The notes: generated by a model not told the origin, from the letters alone. Counted from the first letter of the stretch, positions 1-15,400 are shown. The stretch: 64,000 bases of DNA from Gymnorhina tibicen (GCA_013399875.1 VXAZ01003471.1:1115455-1179454), one strand, 5' to 3'. Program-made: numbers and translations.

Positions 1-1890
1 CAGGAACAGATGCTAAATATTTATTCGGATAAAAAGTTCACATGGAATTTCTAGCATAGTTCAACTTACACAAACTGCAATTAAAATACCACAAGAATAA
101 ACAAACCAGTCTCTCTTGGAGCGTGGTAGGCAGCGCTAAAAGAAAAACAAACATGAAACCTGCAGTCCTAGGTTTTATGCATGCTACTGAAACATTTTCC
201 TTTAAGGCTGATACCAAGCAAAAATGTGAGAAAAATTAAAGAGAGCAAAATTAAAACAAAATGTCTCTTGCTCTGAATTCTTGCTCAGAATTATGGTGCT
301 TTCCTGTACATAGCAGTATAGAAGAAAAAAAAAGTAATAGCCCAAGTAACAAAGTTCAGGCTGAGAAAATTACTCATTAGAACCCAGCCAATCCAGTGGC
401 AGTCTTGAAACATATATTTGAAGTATTTCAACAGCAGAAAAAGATGAGCATTAGCAACGGACTAATTTATTAATAAAGTATCAGAAATGCCACTTTTCCA
501 CTTTAAAGGCAAAACCAGCCCCTCTGAGGGGCAAAGTCTTCTGAAAATTTTGTAGCATTCTTCGTACAACAACTCTTCGAGCTGAAAACTGCATATATAA
601 CAATCTGAATTTTGAAATACACTTTTCTTCCTACTTTGAAGTATTTAAGATTAAATGACTGACATGTTAAAAGTGCAAGTGCAATACATTATAGACAAAA
701 TAACACTATATATTTTCAAGGAGTATATTTTCTAACGAAATTAGTCATTCACTGATACACATATGTTTGATTTTTGCTGGTCTGACTGCCTACTCGATTA
801 AAAATTCCCAGTATCCCTGATAAACTGACTTTTACATGCCTGAGAGATTGGTAAATTCAAGGAAAAAAGATGGACAATTTTTTTCACTTTCCTACATGCA
901 ATGCATTACCTTAAACAAAAATAAAAAAGGTTCAATTATCTTGAATCTTGAATCAAAACTTGATTTGCTGTTTGACCAAGTAAACATTATTGATTTTAGA
1001 AATATACCTGTAAAAAACTCTGTCTTGGTATCACTGAAATGCAAGAGTTCAATACATTAATATTTATAAAGCAATGCGTGAATGCACGTTAAATTAATTC
1101 TTTAAGTCAAAAAAAGACAGTACCCATTTGCATTTCAACAAGTGAAACTTTTCCATCCATTTGACAGAGACAAGACTATAAAAGGTCTCAAATTTCTCCA
1201 ATAAAAGTGGAAATTACATCTCAATATTTCGTCAGAGATTAAAAACAGAATTTTAGATGAATTATCTGATACAAAGATGGAAGTCAGGGTGCTGCTTCAA
1301 GATCTACAGAAGTAGAGCACTTTAAGACAATTAAATGATTTCCCTGCAGGCAATGTCTTTTCAATCCAAGCTAATGACATCATTTAAGGAGGATGGTCCA
1401 TTTAACTGAAAGGATCTTTTACAAGGCAGACAGACAGAAGGCAATCCCGGAATGTTTTCAAGGACTTCCCATATTTCAGAATTATAATGGCGAAATGCCT
1501 ACATCAGAATCTTAAACTCAAGCATTAATCAACAAAATGAAAGACTAATTTTATAAGAAAAATGTAATAAAACTCATTTTAAGAAGTTTTCCCTTCATTA
1601 TTTTTTCCCTTAAAGGAACCAATTCTCTCCTAATGGTAATTATGCTGCTTTGGAGTAATGATAATACTCAGGCAGCTCAGTTTTAGGCTGCTGTTTTTAA
1701 AGTGAAGCCAAATCACTTCACTCACTTGTAAGTTGAAGAGTAACTTTTATAAACTTTTCTACCAGTTTATATAAGCTATCTGTGATCTTTCAGATAGAAA
1801 GCATTGTACTGTTGCCTCCAAAGTGTACTGTACTACTTTTGGTACAGTCTATATACCAGCCTTTAAATTGCACCACCACCTTTTTTCATT

Positions 1891-1913
1891 AAAAAAAAAA
1901 AAAAAAAAAAAAA
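1891..1913 (+). repeat. Poly(A) tract
   Basis: Twenty-three consecutive A in intron 4. No retrotransposed gene or SINE body is recognised immediately to its left. Confidence 0.9.
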
Positions 1914-2424
1914 CCTTCAAATGAGCCAGGAAGGGGAAACTCACAGTTTTAGTGTCTGTATCAGCAGTTTAATGCACTTCTGTGAGGAGGGGGAGGTGGT
2001 GTTGGGGTCTTAAACCTAAATGATTTTTCTAATATTGAAAAATCAGAGCAGGATATGCTACTTTTAAACAGTTAAAGGAACTCCAACATTTTCATATTAA
2101 AATAATATTATTAAAACAATATTATTAAAACTAAGACATTATACAAAACTACAAACACCTCTTGTACTTCAGAAGGCAGCATCAGTCTAAACCCAACCAA
2201 AGAGTCTTTTTACCATTTACAATAACACTCAAAGCCATGGAAGTTGTATACACATTAGGATGACATCTCTTAATAAATGATGTGGTTCTGAGGACAGGGG
2301 GAAAAAAGTTTACCTTATGTCCCCTTAATATCCATTTCGAATTGTCAAAAACTTCAGAAAGCTGGACTGTGTGAGACATAACGAAGAGATCTTACCATGT
2401 AAGCAGGAGCTAGAAAACGTAGAA

Positions 2425-2525
2425 CTAGTCCTGGCTCTTAACCAGACTCCTTTCACGATCTTGGGCAAGTCACAGCTACTTTACCTCCACTGTTCCTCTT
2501 CGTAACAGAGAAACAGTATTCACAT
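2425..2525 (+). mobile_element. Possible MIR-type SINE remnant
   Basis: Shows the order TCCTGGCTCTT, GATCTTGGGCAAGTCAC, TTTACCTCCACTGTTCCTC, then an A-rich stretch, which resembles the core of the ancient MIR SINE. Strongly diverged, so the call rests on about 40 matching bases. Confidence 0.45.
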
Positions 2526-5500
2526 CTTTCTAGAAATGCTTTGAAATGTTGTTGGTTACATTATGCTTGTCTTTAAAAAAAGTATTTACAGGGAAAAACG
2601 TTTCATTTTCAGGCCTGCTGTGCCACTGATTTTCCTCCGCCACACCCACACGCTTTTTCAAAGTAATGTAAGCAGTTGGAGGAAGGGAGAGAGAAGAGGC
2701 AGAGGGAAGGTTCCAGCATGTGTAACATTGGGATGTCACATACGTACTGATTCATTCATTTCAGAAAACTACACAGCTTCTTCTGTGACTGCTATAGCAT
2801 ACCTCAAATTGCCAGAGGAAAAGTGAGGAAAACACCATGAAAGAGTATCCTTATGGTAAACAGTAAGATGACTGATTATCTAAATGAAGTGGTTTTCCAA
2901 AAAAACCATTTTTTAATTCTAATAATGTTGCCTTCTTCTTTCTTCCTTTTTAAATACAAAATAATGTCAGGTGAAAATGCTGTTTTATAACACATACATG
3001 AAGGGAGTTCCACCAACCCAAGTCAAAATTTTCTCAGTTTGGATATGCACTTCTTCAACTCTCACTGTCACTCAAAAAGCAAAGGAGCAACTGTAAAAAT
3101 TATTTTAGTTTAAGGATTTAACTTTTGACACTCTACATCTTTCTCCACATAAAGAACACGTGTATTCTGAAGTGGTGAACAAGTAGCAAATCAAAAGAAT
3201 GCTGACTATTAAAGCCTGAATATAGTAATATGGAAATAATAATAAGGAAGTGGTATTGCAAAAATACTGTTGTATTCCCAACCACTTGGGTGTTTTCTTA
3301 GCTGTATTTCTAGTAAAGGAAGAAGAGATTTCTGTGGACTTCAACAGCCATAACAGATTTAATTCCACTTCCTGTTACACACCTTTTGTACAACCTAGGT
3401 CCTCCACCCGTATAATTGCACATCTGTTTCCAAACTTTTTCTCCCACTTTTTGGTCTTATCCTGATTAGGTTTTCTGGAGCATGAAATTATTCAAATTCA
3501 TACACACAGCAGAAGATTCTAAAACTGCCTTGATCCAATGAAAGTAAGGTGACACATGCAAAATACATTACCTCATTTACTGGCACTTAGCCAATTTTCA
3601 TGGCTTTTTCATTCAGCTTCAGTTTGTCCATAAACTGAACTCCCAAAAGCAGCCAATCAATCTATGATTACCAACAAAACTGTATCAAAATAAAAATCTA
3701 GTCATTGTAAGGTTCATTTTTGTATTGTTTCCCACGAAAGTGTTTGCATCTATAACATGCTAATGCACTCTCAGATTTCCTCAAATAAACTTGAAATCCT
3801 CTAAAAATAACATACTTTGACAACAAATTCTCAAAAACACCTGACAAAATGATGCCAGAGAACACCAAACAGAAAGAGTCAGTGAGACAAGCACTAAAGG
3901 ACAAGACTCTTGAATCAACTTTTCATGAATTATACCATTACATGTCTTATATCACTACCAAAGCCCATTTCTGTGCAAGATCAGAGGTATACTGAACAAA
4001 TAAAACTACTAATTGCTGTTCTATTTGCTCTAATTTCATTGGCATCATTTTATTCAACAGTACATAGACTATAAAACATACTGACAAAAGAATTTACCTC
4101 TAGATATGCAAGGGAAATACAAAACACAAAGATAACATGGTTCAAAATATTTACAAACTGGTATGTAACTTAGAACAATCTTACAGATGAAGAAACTAGC
4201 ATGAAAAAGCCATCAGAGCTAGACAATTGACTCTCAGTCACAAAGAATTAATTAATAATTCCACGAGGATCATCAACGTAATTATCAAACCAAAAGGACA
4301 AATTATGGGTACATCTACACAACAGTAGGAACCAGAATAGGTAGTTATGATGTAACCACACTTTTCCTTATGATAATGTTACCTTATAATAGCATTGTTT
4401 TGTTTTGATTGTTAAAAGGCAAGGGGAACCCAAACAACAACCTAAACCACTCCAGTTCCAAATGAAACAATTTTTTTCTCAGTTTTAAGGTGATTTTCAT
4501 CCATTTAGCTTGTTCGGTTTCATACACATGGTTTTCAGGTTTTTAAACATTTTGACTCAACAGACTCGCTTTTTGTACAATATTTTCACCTTCTTGGTTT
4601 CTATTTGCAAATTTTATTCTTTAAAGGCTATTTTTAATTTAAGAACTGAATCATCTCTAACTGCAAATAGCGTGAAAAAATTCTCTACCTGACATTCCTA
4701 ATCACAGAATATGGGAAAGGAGAAGTCAGTTGAAAAAAAGACTGACCTAGAGATTTAATAAAGGTTCAGACACTCAAGGGCCTTTCCAAAATACAGCAAG
4801 CAGCTATTTGGTATCAACACTATGTTATGAATCGCTGCACCTCATTATCAATCCTTGAAAAGGAAAACAAACCTCCCTCAAAATGTCTGTTTCCGAAGGA
4901 CAAAGGCAATTAAGAGGGGCAGGTGAAAAAAAAAAACAAAAAACCAATGACAGTGTATGAGAGTGACAGGGGAATTTAAAGATGCCATATGTATTAGGTT
5001 TTATTTCCTAAATTAAGGCTTACAGGCAACAAGAACTGTAGATTCCTCAGACCTGTTCAAAGTTGAATTTATCCCAGGTTGAAAACATCCTGGAAGCACA
5101 ACAAAACTGGATTAATTTCTCTTCTCAACATACACATTTGTAAAGGCAGAAACCCTTGTAAACTCTATCTTTAAAAAGGTAATAAAATGTTGCTAATATA
5201 AACATGGTAGTGTCTTAGTTATGGCAGTCTACCAAAAAACAGACATACCCATGCTGCCTTCAGCCTCCATACTATTCAGTGTTCTGCACATCTTAAAACA
5301 CTCCTTATTTCTACCCCTCTTGAGCTATAAAAACAAAAATGAGCCACAATGATTAAATAAAATATTCTTCATATGTATTATGGCTATGTTCATGCACAAG
5401 TCAGTCACCCAGTATCTCAATGACTGTTAATGAAACTGAAAGCCTAATTAGCAAGATGAGGGGAATAACCCCAGCGTTCTGGCCCACCTCCAGCATGAAT

Positions 5501-8500
5501 AATTGGTTCTACCTATGCAAAATCCCCCCTGTCATTTCAATTAGGTAAAATATTCCTCACATCCTGCTCTTAAATTGCTGGGTATTGTTCATAGTGCCAT
5601 TGTAAGAGCTGCTGCATTCTACCCTGGGTACAGTTGCATTTTGATAGTAATAATGTGGCAACTCCTACTTCTAGTTACTTCGTTCAAAAACCCTGGTTTT
5701 GCAAAAGGCTGTCTGCTATCAGAAAAAGAACTGACCAACTAAAAAAAACCCCAACACTAATTTATTGTGCATATATTAATGACAGAAGTATAAAATCTGT
5801 GTAGAACACAGACAACACATTAAGAGGTATTGAGGTACAAAAGTAAGTCAATCAGGCATAAGCATCTCTTTGGCAATTCAGCAGCATAACAAGCAGCCAT
5901 CTTATCACACTATCACAACTTTAAATGTCTCAGAAAGCCAAAGCTAACACCTCTCACAAATGACTGTGAAATCCTATCATTACATTAAAATACCCTTCTA
6001 AAAGCTCATATATACACACATCAAATTTAACATGGAAGAGAATGAAGTCACTCATCAACCAGCTCTTCCAAGGCCTCCAAAACCACAGTTGTACATAGGT
6101 ACAACTAGACTTTCCTTTCTGCTCAGCAGTGTGCACACCCTGAATACCTGTTCCCCAAAACAGTCACCAATTCACCCCAATGCTTTCATTTTGCCTCACT
6201 CCATAACCTCCAAAATTCTCTAAAAGGCCTAAAATTTGGATTATGATTCATTTTAAATTGTTCATCTGACAAAAAAAAAATCGTAATTGAAAAAGGATTT
6301 AGAAGTTTTGTAGGTTTAATTAATGTTGATTTAAAGAGGGACATTTGGGGCTTATTATTGCTTCACCATATCAGAGTGTTTTCTTGCTGTCCTCTTTTGG
6401 GTCTGAACTGCCACTGAAATGGTTATTAACAAGTAAACTCCAGAATGCTTACGTTAGCCCACAGTACTGTTATTGTTCACTCCTCCTTTATATCGCCCTA
6501 TCCCTTAAAAGATACTGTTTTAATTGACTATAAAATCCACTTAGAAAGGTACTCACTGGTTTGAGTTATGAAAGTTAAAAGCTACGTTTTATTTAGGAAA
6601 ATATGCAAGCAGATATCTGCAGAAATTCACATTAACACTAACTGTACTTACTATTTCATGAAACATTTCAGTAACCACATCAGCGATTTATTGTTATTTA
6701 TTGTTATGGCAGTACAGAAACTTCCACAATAAAATAAAGACCAGGAGTGAAAAGAGCTGTAAAACCATAAAAAAAAAGTTTGCTTTTTTCTTGTCCCGGC
6801 CTCCTAGGACTGTAAATCTTAGGCTTTCTTTTTCTTAAATTGTCTTCTTTCAAGGATTACCAGTGTAATAAATACCTTTGCCTTCTACTGACTAGACACA
6901 TTTTCTCCTGTAGACCCACTTCCTGTGGGAAACGTTACATCCAAAATTACACACGCACTATGAGAATTGCGATCACTGCTGCAATTCTGTTCATGTATTA
7001 AAAAAAGCACTAAGAATAGAGCAGCTTTCACTTTATCATTATCTTCTGTAAAAGGAATATCACTCTTGCATGGGAAATAGCAATATACATATAAAAATTT
7101 TTTTTAAAATACAGTAGAAAATAATTTCCATTAAGTACACCTGCTGGGGAAAAAGCTGCACACACCAATGATTAAGCATAAGTGTGCATCTGTCCTTTAA
7201 ATATGCATAGCAGTAATAGCTTAAATGCAGTTCAAATCATGGCCAGTCTTGCTGCATATACAAATCCGCACCAGGCAGTGCTAAATTAAAAAGCACCTCT
7301 GATAAGTTTACAAAAGATAAAGAAAAAATTGGTTGTAAACTCCTCTGCATTGCAAAGATCTCTTTTGTCTGTCAATCAACAGAAAAGTATTATTCCACCA
7401 TCACAAAAGGCAAACCTTTGGAGGCAGTATAGGTCTGTGTGTTGTGCAAATGTGCAGTTGCTAAGAAGCAAATATGCTTCTCCTCTAATCAAATAGCCCA
7501 GCTCAGCAATGCTGCTGGCTTGGGGCAAGAAGCAAATTCCACCAGCCACAAACTTAGAAACAGTCTTGAATTATTTGTTGCTGACCGCTGGCTGAACCCT
7601 GTCCTGATGAGCACCATCACCATTAGCCACTTCTCAGTGTATTCCATCAACCAATGGCAATAGCAGCATGCTACAGCTCAGGCTGCAAGGAATTGATCAA
7701 ACAGGGTAATGAGACTATTTCTTCATGGAGGTTATTTTAAATGAATATAAATATTTTCTTTCTACATAATTTGCCACAAAAGGTCACTGAACTCCCTGCG
7801 ATTCTAAAGAAAAATGCTGTGGTATCCCCTTTATATATTTGAGTTAGGATATAGCCAACAAACAATTCTGGGCATTTTTGATGATCGTGTAAATCTTAAT
7901 GAGGTGGCATCCCAGACAATTGATTAGCAGCAACGTTCTATCTTCACATTTAGTTGCGAACAAAAAGAAGATTTGATGCTATTTTCGAAAATCATGATAT
8001 ACCCATGCCCTTAAAATCTTTCATGAGAGAATATATTCTGTGAGACTAAAAACTTACACTTTTGCTATTAACAATAGATCATGCATATTTAGCTATGCTT
8101 GCCTTACTTTGATATTATAGCCCTTTCTATACATTCTTTCAACTGAACTCGTATGTTAAAAATACCCACTTTGTGTCTGAGTCGAGTTACTGATGAGACC
8201 TGCATTCAGACACCCTGCCTGTCGTAGTCATTTTCTTTAAAAAACTACTATAAAGAGACACCAAGAGATACTTGAAATTTAATTCAAAGCAACCGCTACA
8301 AAAATCCCATCAAGGCCCTCCTTGTCCCACACAAGATTTTTAATTCTATGATTTCCAGTATTGGACAATTTCTGCAATGCTGGGAAAGCATGTAAATATT
8401 GATTTAAATACCAGTCTAATAGCATTTTATTAACAAAGGCATTACAATAGGATAGTACTAAGACTATGATAAAGAAATAGTGCTTATTATTTTCTACTTT

Positions 8501-10850
8501 TAGGGATAATAATATAAATATATTTAAATAGCCAACCAAACACAATTGCTCATGTTTGAGAAATTCCAAGGTTACCTTGAATAATTTTAAGTAAATACTT
8601 TCAACACAAAAGAAAATTTATATTTACACTAAGGGATGAGTATAAATCATTCATCTGAGACACAGCACTTGAAAATGCAGGTTAAAATATAAATTTAAAA
8701 AAATATATAAAGGATTTAAATTAGTTCACCTTGTCCTGATTAATAGGTGTTCACTTACATAATAATAGAACAGGCTTCAGATATTTTTTTAAATTCACAT
8801 ACAATACTCAAAGCTTTTTTTTTTTTAACAACACAGAATAAAAATGTGTTATCTGAAATTCTCTTCTTCTTACGTGGTTGGGATCCTCAGCTCCTCAGGC
8901 TTTTTTCTCCTCTAACTGAATGTCTCTGACCATTAGAGGAAGTAATTTTTTTTTAATAAAAATAAACTAGTAAGAATATTAATAATAATTACAAAAATAG
9001 TTTAGATCAACAGGATTTTCCTCCCACTTCCCACCCCTACTAAAATACTATTTCCAGAGCATTCCTTTCTAACTCTTTATCAATACCATCATTATATGTT
9101 GTATGGCAGTGAAGTGCATCTAAGGCTTGAAGAGAATAAAGCAACCCAGATGTGTTTGTTCTATTGAGCCACCATTTCTACATTTTTAAATCTTTTTTTT
9201 TAAGAAAAGTTGACAGCAAAAATAAAACTGCAGTCCTGTGAGAAAAAATAGAGCTTTGTTGGCTATTTATTCCAAAACATAAAGCTTGTTATATCTGTTA
9301 CACAGACCCCACCAATTCTTACCGTTCATTCATAATGTCTTTTAAAAGTCAGTTTCCAAAAATAAAAAGGAAACAATTCTGCATTAATGTTGAAGATGTT
9401 TCAAAATCTGTGAGAGGGCATGAAGCTAAGACTATTCAAAACATACAAAATCCTGAGAAACTATTTTCAACATAGATTAAAGAAACCAATTTATACATAA
9501 ATCCTATCTTTTCCTCAAAGCAATGTTAAATGTTAAGTGCTAAATTCTATTTAAAAACAAAAATAGTGGTCCCTTACAATACCAATAAAAACCAACATTC
9601 ATTTGAGGGCCAGAAGAAATCAGCACCCACTCGCAAAAGACTTCTCATCAACGGACTAACATTTGACAAAAATCAGTGGAAACAGCAAGGAAGCCAATAC
9701 AACTTCCAGTGCCAAGGAGCCAGATGGCACTGCTGGAAAAATTATATCTACAGACTGGCAGCTTGATCCCATGATTATTGCCCAAGGGAGGAGGAAGAGG
9801 AAAACAAGAGGTATTTCAGTGTGATGGAGTAAATCAATTATCACCAGCTCACTATGGCATTTTCACATTATTTTTATACCACATTCTAAATATCGCTCAA
9901 GTGAACGAGAGCACTGGAAGATTACAGCAATCTGAGGCAGAAAAAAAGGGGTGCCATACATTAAAAAAGCAGTATGTACTTAAATGTACCTCTGTCAAGT
10001 ACATTACACAGTCCATATTTCCAAATGAAATTTGCAGATATATTGTCATTAACAAGTAAAAACAAAGTTTTGTTTTGCTGGTTTTACTTTTGACCTGAAA
10101 TTCCAAACGTTATCTACAAAGATTACAGACAAAAACATCTCTGCAATTCCCAATACGACTACATTCTTTTGTGTATTTTAAACTCTTAACATGCAGTTAT
10201 TTTACACATACAATTACCAAGTAAGCATTTTGCTAAAATATTTCAAAAATCTTTGATCAAACAAGTTTGTGTCAGTCTCACCAATTATTTTTCTGATAAA
10301 ATAGAGTATTAAAGCTAGCTTCTGAAGAAGCTGTTAGAGATATGAGCCCACTCCTACTATAAGGGAAGCAGATCTAGAAAACTAAAAAACCCCACTACCT
10401 TCATATGCATATATATTCAAATTACTAAACAAAAAATAGACAGAATTATAAGAATGTGTTAGACTCTCCCTATGAAAACAGGCAAGGTTAATTTTTTTTT
10501 TAATTGGAAGTCAATGACAACATTTGCCTTAACTTCTTTTCCAGGAAACTGTAATAGTAAGGCCCATTTCCTGTACCCATCCTTGCAAAAGAACACATCC
10601 TATTACCTACCAAAAAGACTTGGACCACCTTCACTTCACTTGTCTCCAATCCATTTTCATCTTATAGCACAGCCACATACACAGCCTAAATATCCTTCTG
10701 CTCCCATTCATATTATTTCAGCACTAATCCTTTTCCCTTATCTCTTCAATGTAAAGCAGTGATGCACAAGTGCAGATATGTGAAGCACATAATAAACTAA
10801 TTGCACCTTTGAATATGTATTGTGAGTATTTATACCTCACCCATGTCCAA

Positions 10851-11000
10851 GCTGTGAAAGCCCCATCCCTGGAGTGTTCAAGGCCAGGCTGAATGGGGCT
10901 TTAAGAACCTGGTCTAATGGTTCCTGCCCATGGCAGGGGAGTTAGAACTGGACAATTTCTAAGATCCCTTTCATCTCAAACCATTCTATCATTCTATGAT
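10851..11000 (+). mobile_element. CR1 LINE, short 3' fragment
   Basis: Contains the CR1 3' landmarks CCCCATCCCTGGAGTGTTC, AAGGCCAGGCTGAATGGGGC, ACCTGGTCTAATGG, CCTGCCCATGGCAGGGG and the terminal octamer repeats ATTCTATC-ATTCTATG. It is 5'-truncated as usual for CR1 and non-coding. Orientation is plus, opposite to SKAP2 in whose intron 4 it lies. Confidence 0.9.
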
Positions 11001-12359
11001 GCAGAGAAATACAAAATTTGACTGCTGAGTAACAAGCAAAAGTTGTTTTATTCGAAGAACAGGATATCTCTGAAAAGGTGTTATCAGTCTCTGATGTACC
11101 TTGCATTAAGGAACGCGTGTCCAGGTAGGCAGAGTAAATATACAGAAGGACAGGAAAATCTCGTTTAGAGCAGAAGAGGTTTTCCTCCATTATGTAGTGT
11201 AGGTTCATTCATAATTCCTTGCCCAATAGGGGCTCAAAACTATTTCTGATTAGCAGCAGTAAAGAAGACAAGACCAAGATACTCACGGTATGTTACCAAT
11301 TATTATAGCGATAGTTAGTAGTGAATAGGCTGTGCCTAATATTAGTTAAGAAACTGTAGTAGTAATTTTACTTTGGAGAAAATATGGCATTCAGCAGTTT
11401 TAGTCTGCTATTCTACTTTTAAATCCTACTGTTGTAAGGAATCCAAGTAAACACCTATAAAAAATTACTGAGGAAAATATCAAACTAATACTGCCTAGTG
11501 ATAGATGTCCAAAGAAGTATGGTTCCTGCTGAAAATGTTTAAGCAGCAAACAAGTATCTGCAACATCTTCTTGAGAAGGCCAGTAATGAAACTGTCTATT
11601 CAGTAAATACCATAAAGATTTAATCTACTATGTGGGAGATTTTTTGCAAAACAGTTCAATAAACCTTTTCATGACATAGCTTTTTACTTTTCCACTCAAA
11701 TTTAATCTCAAAATTCACAAATACTAATCCACTGCAACCTTGCTTTTTTATAAAAAGAAACAAACCCAAATCCACTAAAATTAATGTCTGGACCGCCTGA
11801 TGCCTGATAGAAAACAGGCCTGTTTGATTCTTGCTTAAGACCTACAGATTCACTTTGCACCTCTACAGAAACTACTGATCAGTTAATACACAAAAACAGG
11901 AACATGGGAAAAATCTTTTTCTGATCATTAGGATTGATACACACTTCATGCATGCAATAAATTAAATATGGGCACAAATTCTTAATCACCAATTCAGAGA
12001 AAGAAATGCCTATTCCAAACTTAGCTTGTACTTACACTGCAAGGCTATACTTTTTTTCCCACTAGGCTTCTATATCCAGGGACCTCTAAAGCCTCATCCT
12101 TGAGACAAAACATGAATTACCACACAGAGCATTGTTTTAAATAGTTCTGATCTAGTCTAAAACAAAGAAAACACTATGGATATGCAGAGCTGTTTCTCCC
12201 CAAGAAGTTTGTGACTACTACATAGCGTATGTTGAAGACAGACCCATTTTTCTGTCGTACATGGTAGATTTCAGGCAGGAAAAAAGGCCTCTTGCCTTGA
12301 ATGCCAAGCAGCATCAATCTGTCAGACTTGCTCTCCTCTGGCACCACAAGGGTACTCAC

Positions 12360-12424
12360 CTCAAGGTGCCACTGGAGTAGCGTGAAGCTGTGCTAACATC
12401 TACGACTGATGCATCTTTCTGGTT
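12360..12424 (-). other. Candidate cryptic or cassette exon in SKAP2 intron 4
   Basis: A 65-base segment with an excellent acceptor (CTCCTTTCCTCCTAG) and donor (TTGAG followed by GTGAGTACC). One frame is open throughout (NQKDASVVDVSTASRYSSGT then L), but it is not the frame dictated by SKAP2 exon 4. Spliced after exon 4, the reading phase would run into a TAG within this exon, so inclusion would truncate SKAP2. The adjacent 12174-12359 is also stop-free in a different frame, ending at a TAG. It may be a regulated poison exon, a pseudo-exon that is never used, or a fragment of another gene. Confidence 0.3.
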
Positions 12425-15400
12425 CTAGGAGGAAAGGAGTAAGGAGCAGAATGGAAGCTGCCTTGCCACTACTGTTTGGCAAGAAAAAAGAGGAATTATA
12501 GGGAAATCAGAAGGTAGAAATTCACTCGATCGAGATAAAGCACCAATAAGGTCCTAAAATCATAATTATCTGCCTCCAAAACATACTAGAAAAGCTTATC
12601 ACATATCCAAGAGGCAGAAGGAAAACCTCTCCTCTTCCTTTTTATGTCAGCTATTTGTAATGTATAAGAACCAAACTAGAAGAACACTTGGCCAACAAGA
12701 AATATAATGTAAATAGAAAAATCCATTCACTTCAACTTTCTGGGCTTTTTTTTAAACCATAATATTGTTACATATCTTGAATAAAATTATGATCTAATAT
12801 GAAAAAGAAATGGGTTAAGCAAGTCATTATTTTTTATTGTGGATATTGTCCTATGTAGTGGTGTAGTACACATGGCTATTTTGTTATTGCTCAGTCATTG
12901 AAGCAACATAGATGAAGTAAAATGAGCAACAAACCATGTCATCTCTCCCATGGGAGAAAGGTAAATGTTAAAAGAACACAGGGGTTTATTGTTTGATAGG
13001 AAGTTTTTCATCATGATAATTAGAAGTTCAAACATTTTAGTATCATCAATTTGTACACACTGTTAACCTACACGATGCCATTTTTAACTGTATTGTTGAC
13101 TTTATTAGGGCCAAAATTTCACTTAAAACTTCTGCTTCCTATCAGAAATTACTCCCTTATATTCTGTACAAATGGTTTAAATCAAATTTAATTAGATTCG
13201 TTTTGCATATTTCAGATGCACTTTTTTTTTAAACTTCTTGCTTCTCCATCTAAGTCATCACTGCTATATGCACTGCTGTGCATCCTACAAACAAACCAGC
13301 AAGCAACCAAGCAGTTCAGTTTGTTCTTTTCATAAGATTTCAAAAGCAGCCACATGTGGGAAGTTATAAAGATTCCATTCAGTCTTCAAAAATATTCATT
13401 ACAGAAGGAAAAAAAAATAGGAAATACACAATTGCCATGTCTTTTATGGACAAAAGAGAGTCAAATGTCAACAGATTGACAGTTTAGGGTATGTATTCTC
13501 TACTAGCAGAGTGCAGCACTGGGACAAGCTGTCCGAGGGACAGTGCAACTGCACCAGTAGAGATTTTTAGGCAAGATGAGATGGGTGCCCACCAAGAAAT
13601 ATGTCAGGCAGACTATGGGTGACACATTGACTTCACTCTTAAGGCCTCTCCTATTCAACAGGAAGTTGATCTTCTTTACAGTTTTTGACAATTTCAACAA
13701 AGTTAGTACCCTCTTCTCATGTGTTAAACAAAAAGATTTGCATCTGGGAATTTACGCTCATTGGTCCCACATGCACCAATATCCTTATAAACAGACTCTT
13801 TTAAAAAATTATTCATATCTTAAGTTCCTCTTCAGTATGTTTTACTTTTTACTGTGTTCCACCAGCTTGTAAAAGATTGTATTCTGGGTGACATCTAAAC
13901 TGTCCATAAGTGACTCAGCCTAAATTTGTAGTGATGCATCCCGCCTCTGACAACCTCAGCATACCACATCAGGAATTTTAGACTTTAATCTTCCTGCTTA
14001 AGACTGCATTGCTAATTACAATTTTTTAGAATTTTGAAAGCAACATTTCTGATCATCATATTACATTCTGAGCCGTAAATGCAGAATCATAATCCCCTTC
14101 ACAATTCTGACAAGAACTAGCATCCCCTCAAAATAAAGTTAGCATGCCAAAGTCCAGTCTTTACCCATTTTCCACCTGATGGGCTACTGCCCTCCTGCCA
14201 GTTCCTAGTAAGAGCATACAGTAGAAGCCACATTTTCTCACTGAAGATCAGGTGTCCAAGTAAACCTAGATCTTGCTTCCCCTCAATATGACCTTTAATA
14301 TTCAATCTTGAATATTAAAAGAGATATAAGGACCAATAAAATACCTGGTTTTTTGCCTTCAATGAGATCTACCTATGACAAAAACAAGACAAATAAATAA
14401 GTTTCTCACTCCTTTGAATGGCTGTCATGCACTTAAGTTTGTACCTCTCTCTCCAATACTGAAAGCAAATAACTAATCTCCCGCAATAACTCAGGTAAAC
14501 TTCCAATGCTGTCATCCCCAAGACAACCAAACATCCTCTCCATATACATTATTATGTTACTAAAAAATGGTATACCAACACAAGGCTGGAGGGATAAGAA
14601 GGGAAAAAGGAGAAAGGATAGAAATTCCCAGCTGCATTTTCCATTCTCCAACCTTTGATACTTTAGTTGCTAGCAGTGCTTAACTGGCTCTGTGAGGAAC
14701 ACAGTTTTTGCTTTAATATAGTGCCTCAAAAATAAACTCAGTAGGAATGTAGTTGAAGAAAGTGGGAAAACACTTGTGTATATGCACAAAGACAAAACCT
14801 TACACTGAACTCTACCCCATTTTTCAGTGATGGTATTCAAACAACTATGCCTAACAAATAGTAAAAACAAGGGGGGAAAAAAGCTTAATCAGTATTTGTA
14901 TTTGAGACTTAAGACGTAAAAAGAAGCAGCATGCAAAATTCAGTCACAATTTTTCATTCTCACTTGATCAATCAAACTGCAAAATGTGATGCTCATATTA
15001 AGTAAATACTATAGCTCAAGTAAAATAGTTGACTCCAGCCTGCAAAGACTTGTATAGAACTTTTCCAAAGCAACTACGTGAAAACAAAGCACTGAAGCCT
15101 GTTGCTTCATCCAAAAATTATACCAAGAAAATCACGTTGCAGGAGCAATAAATTTTGCTCATTTTCAAGACTGCACTTTGATGACAAACATTTAAAGCAC
15201 AACCCTTCCATTTACTCTGTTTCCTCAAAGTTCTCCAAGTGCCCAGTTTTGCTTGCTCCAGCCCTACCTTCCTCCACTTCAACTATGGGGAAATTTAATA
15301 AGAGATTCTCAGACTGTTTAAAAATTTTCTACTAAAAAGCATATTTTACTCATAAACTATAGCCAAATATGATAATCTGAAGAGCATACAATCCTCAGAC

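Noticed and set aside
8279..8569. ATTCTATGATTT string resembling a reverse CR1 tail
   Set aside because: Only about ten bases match and none of the other CR1 3' landmarks follow.
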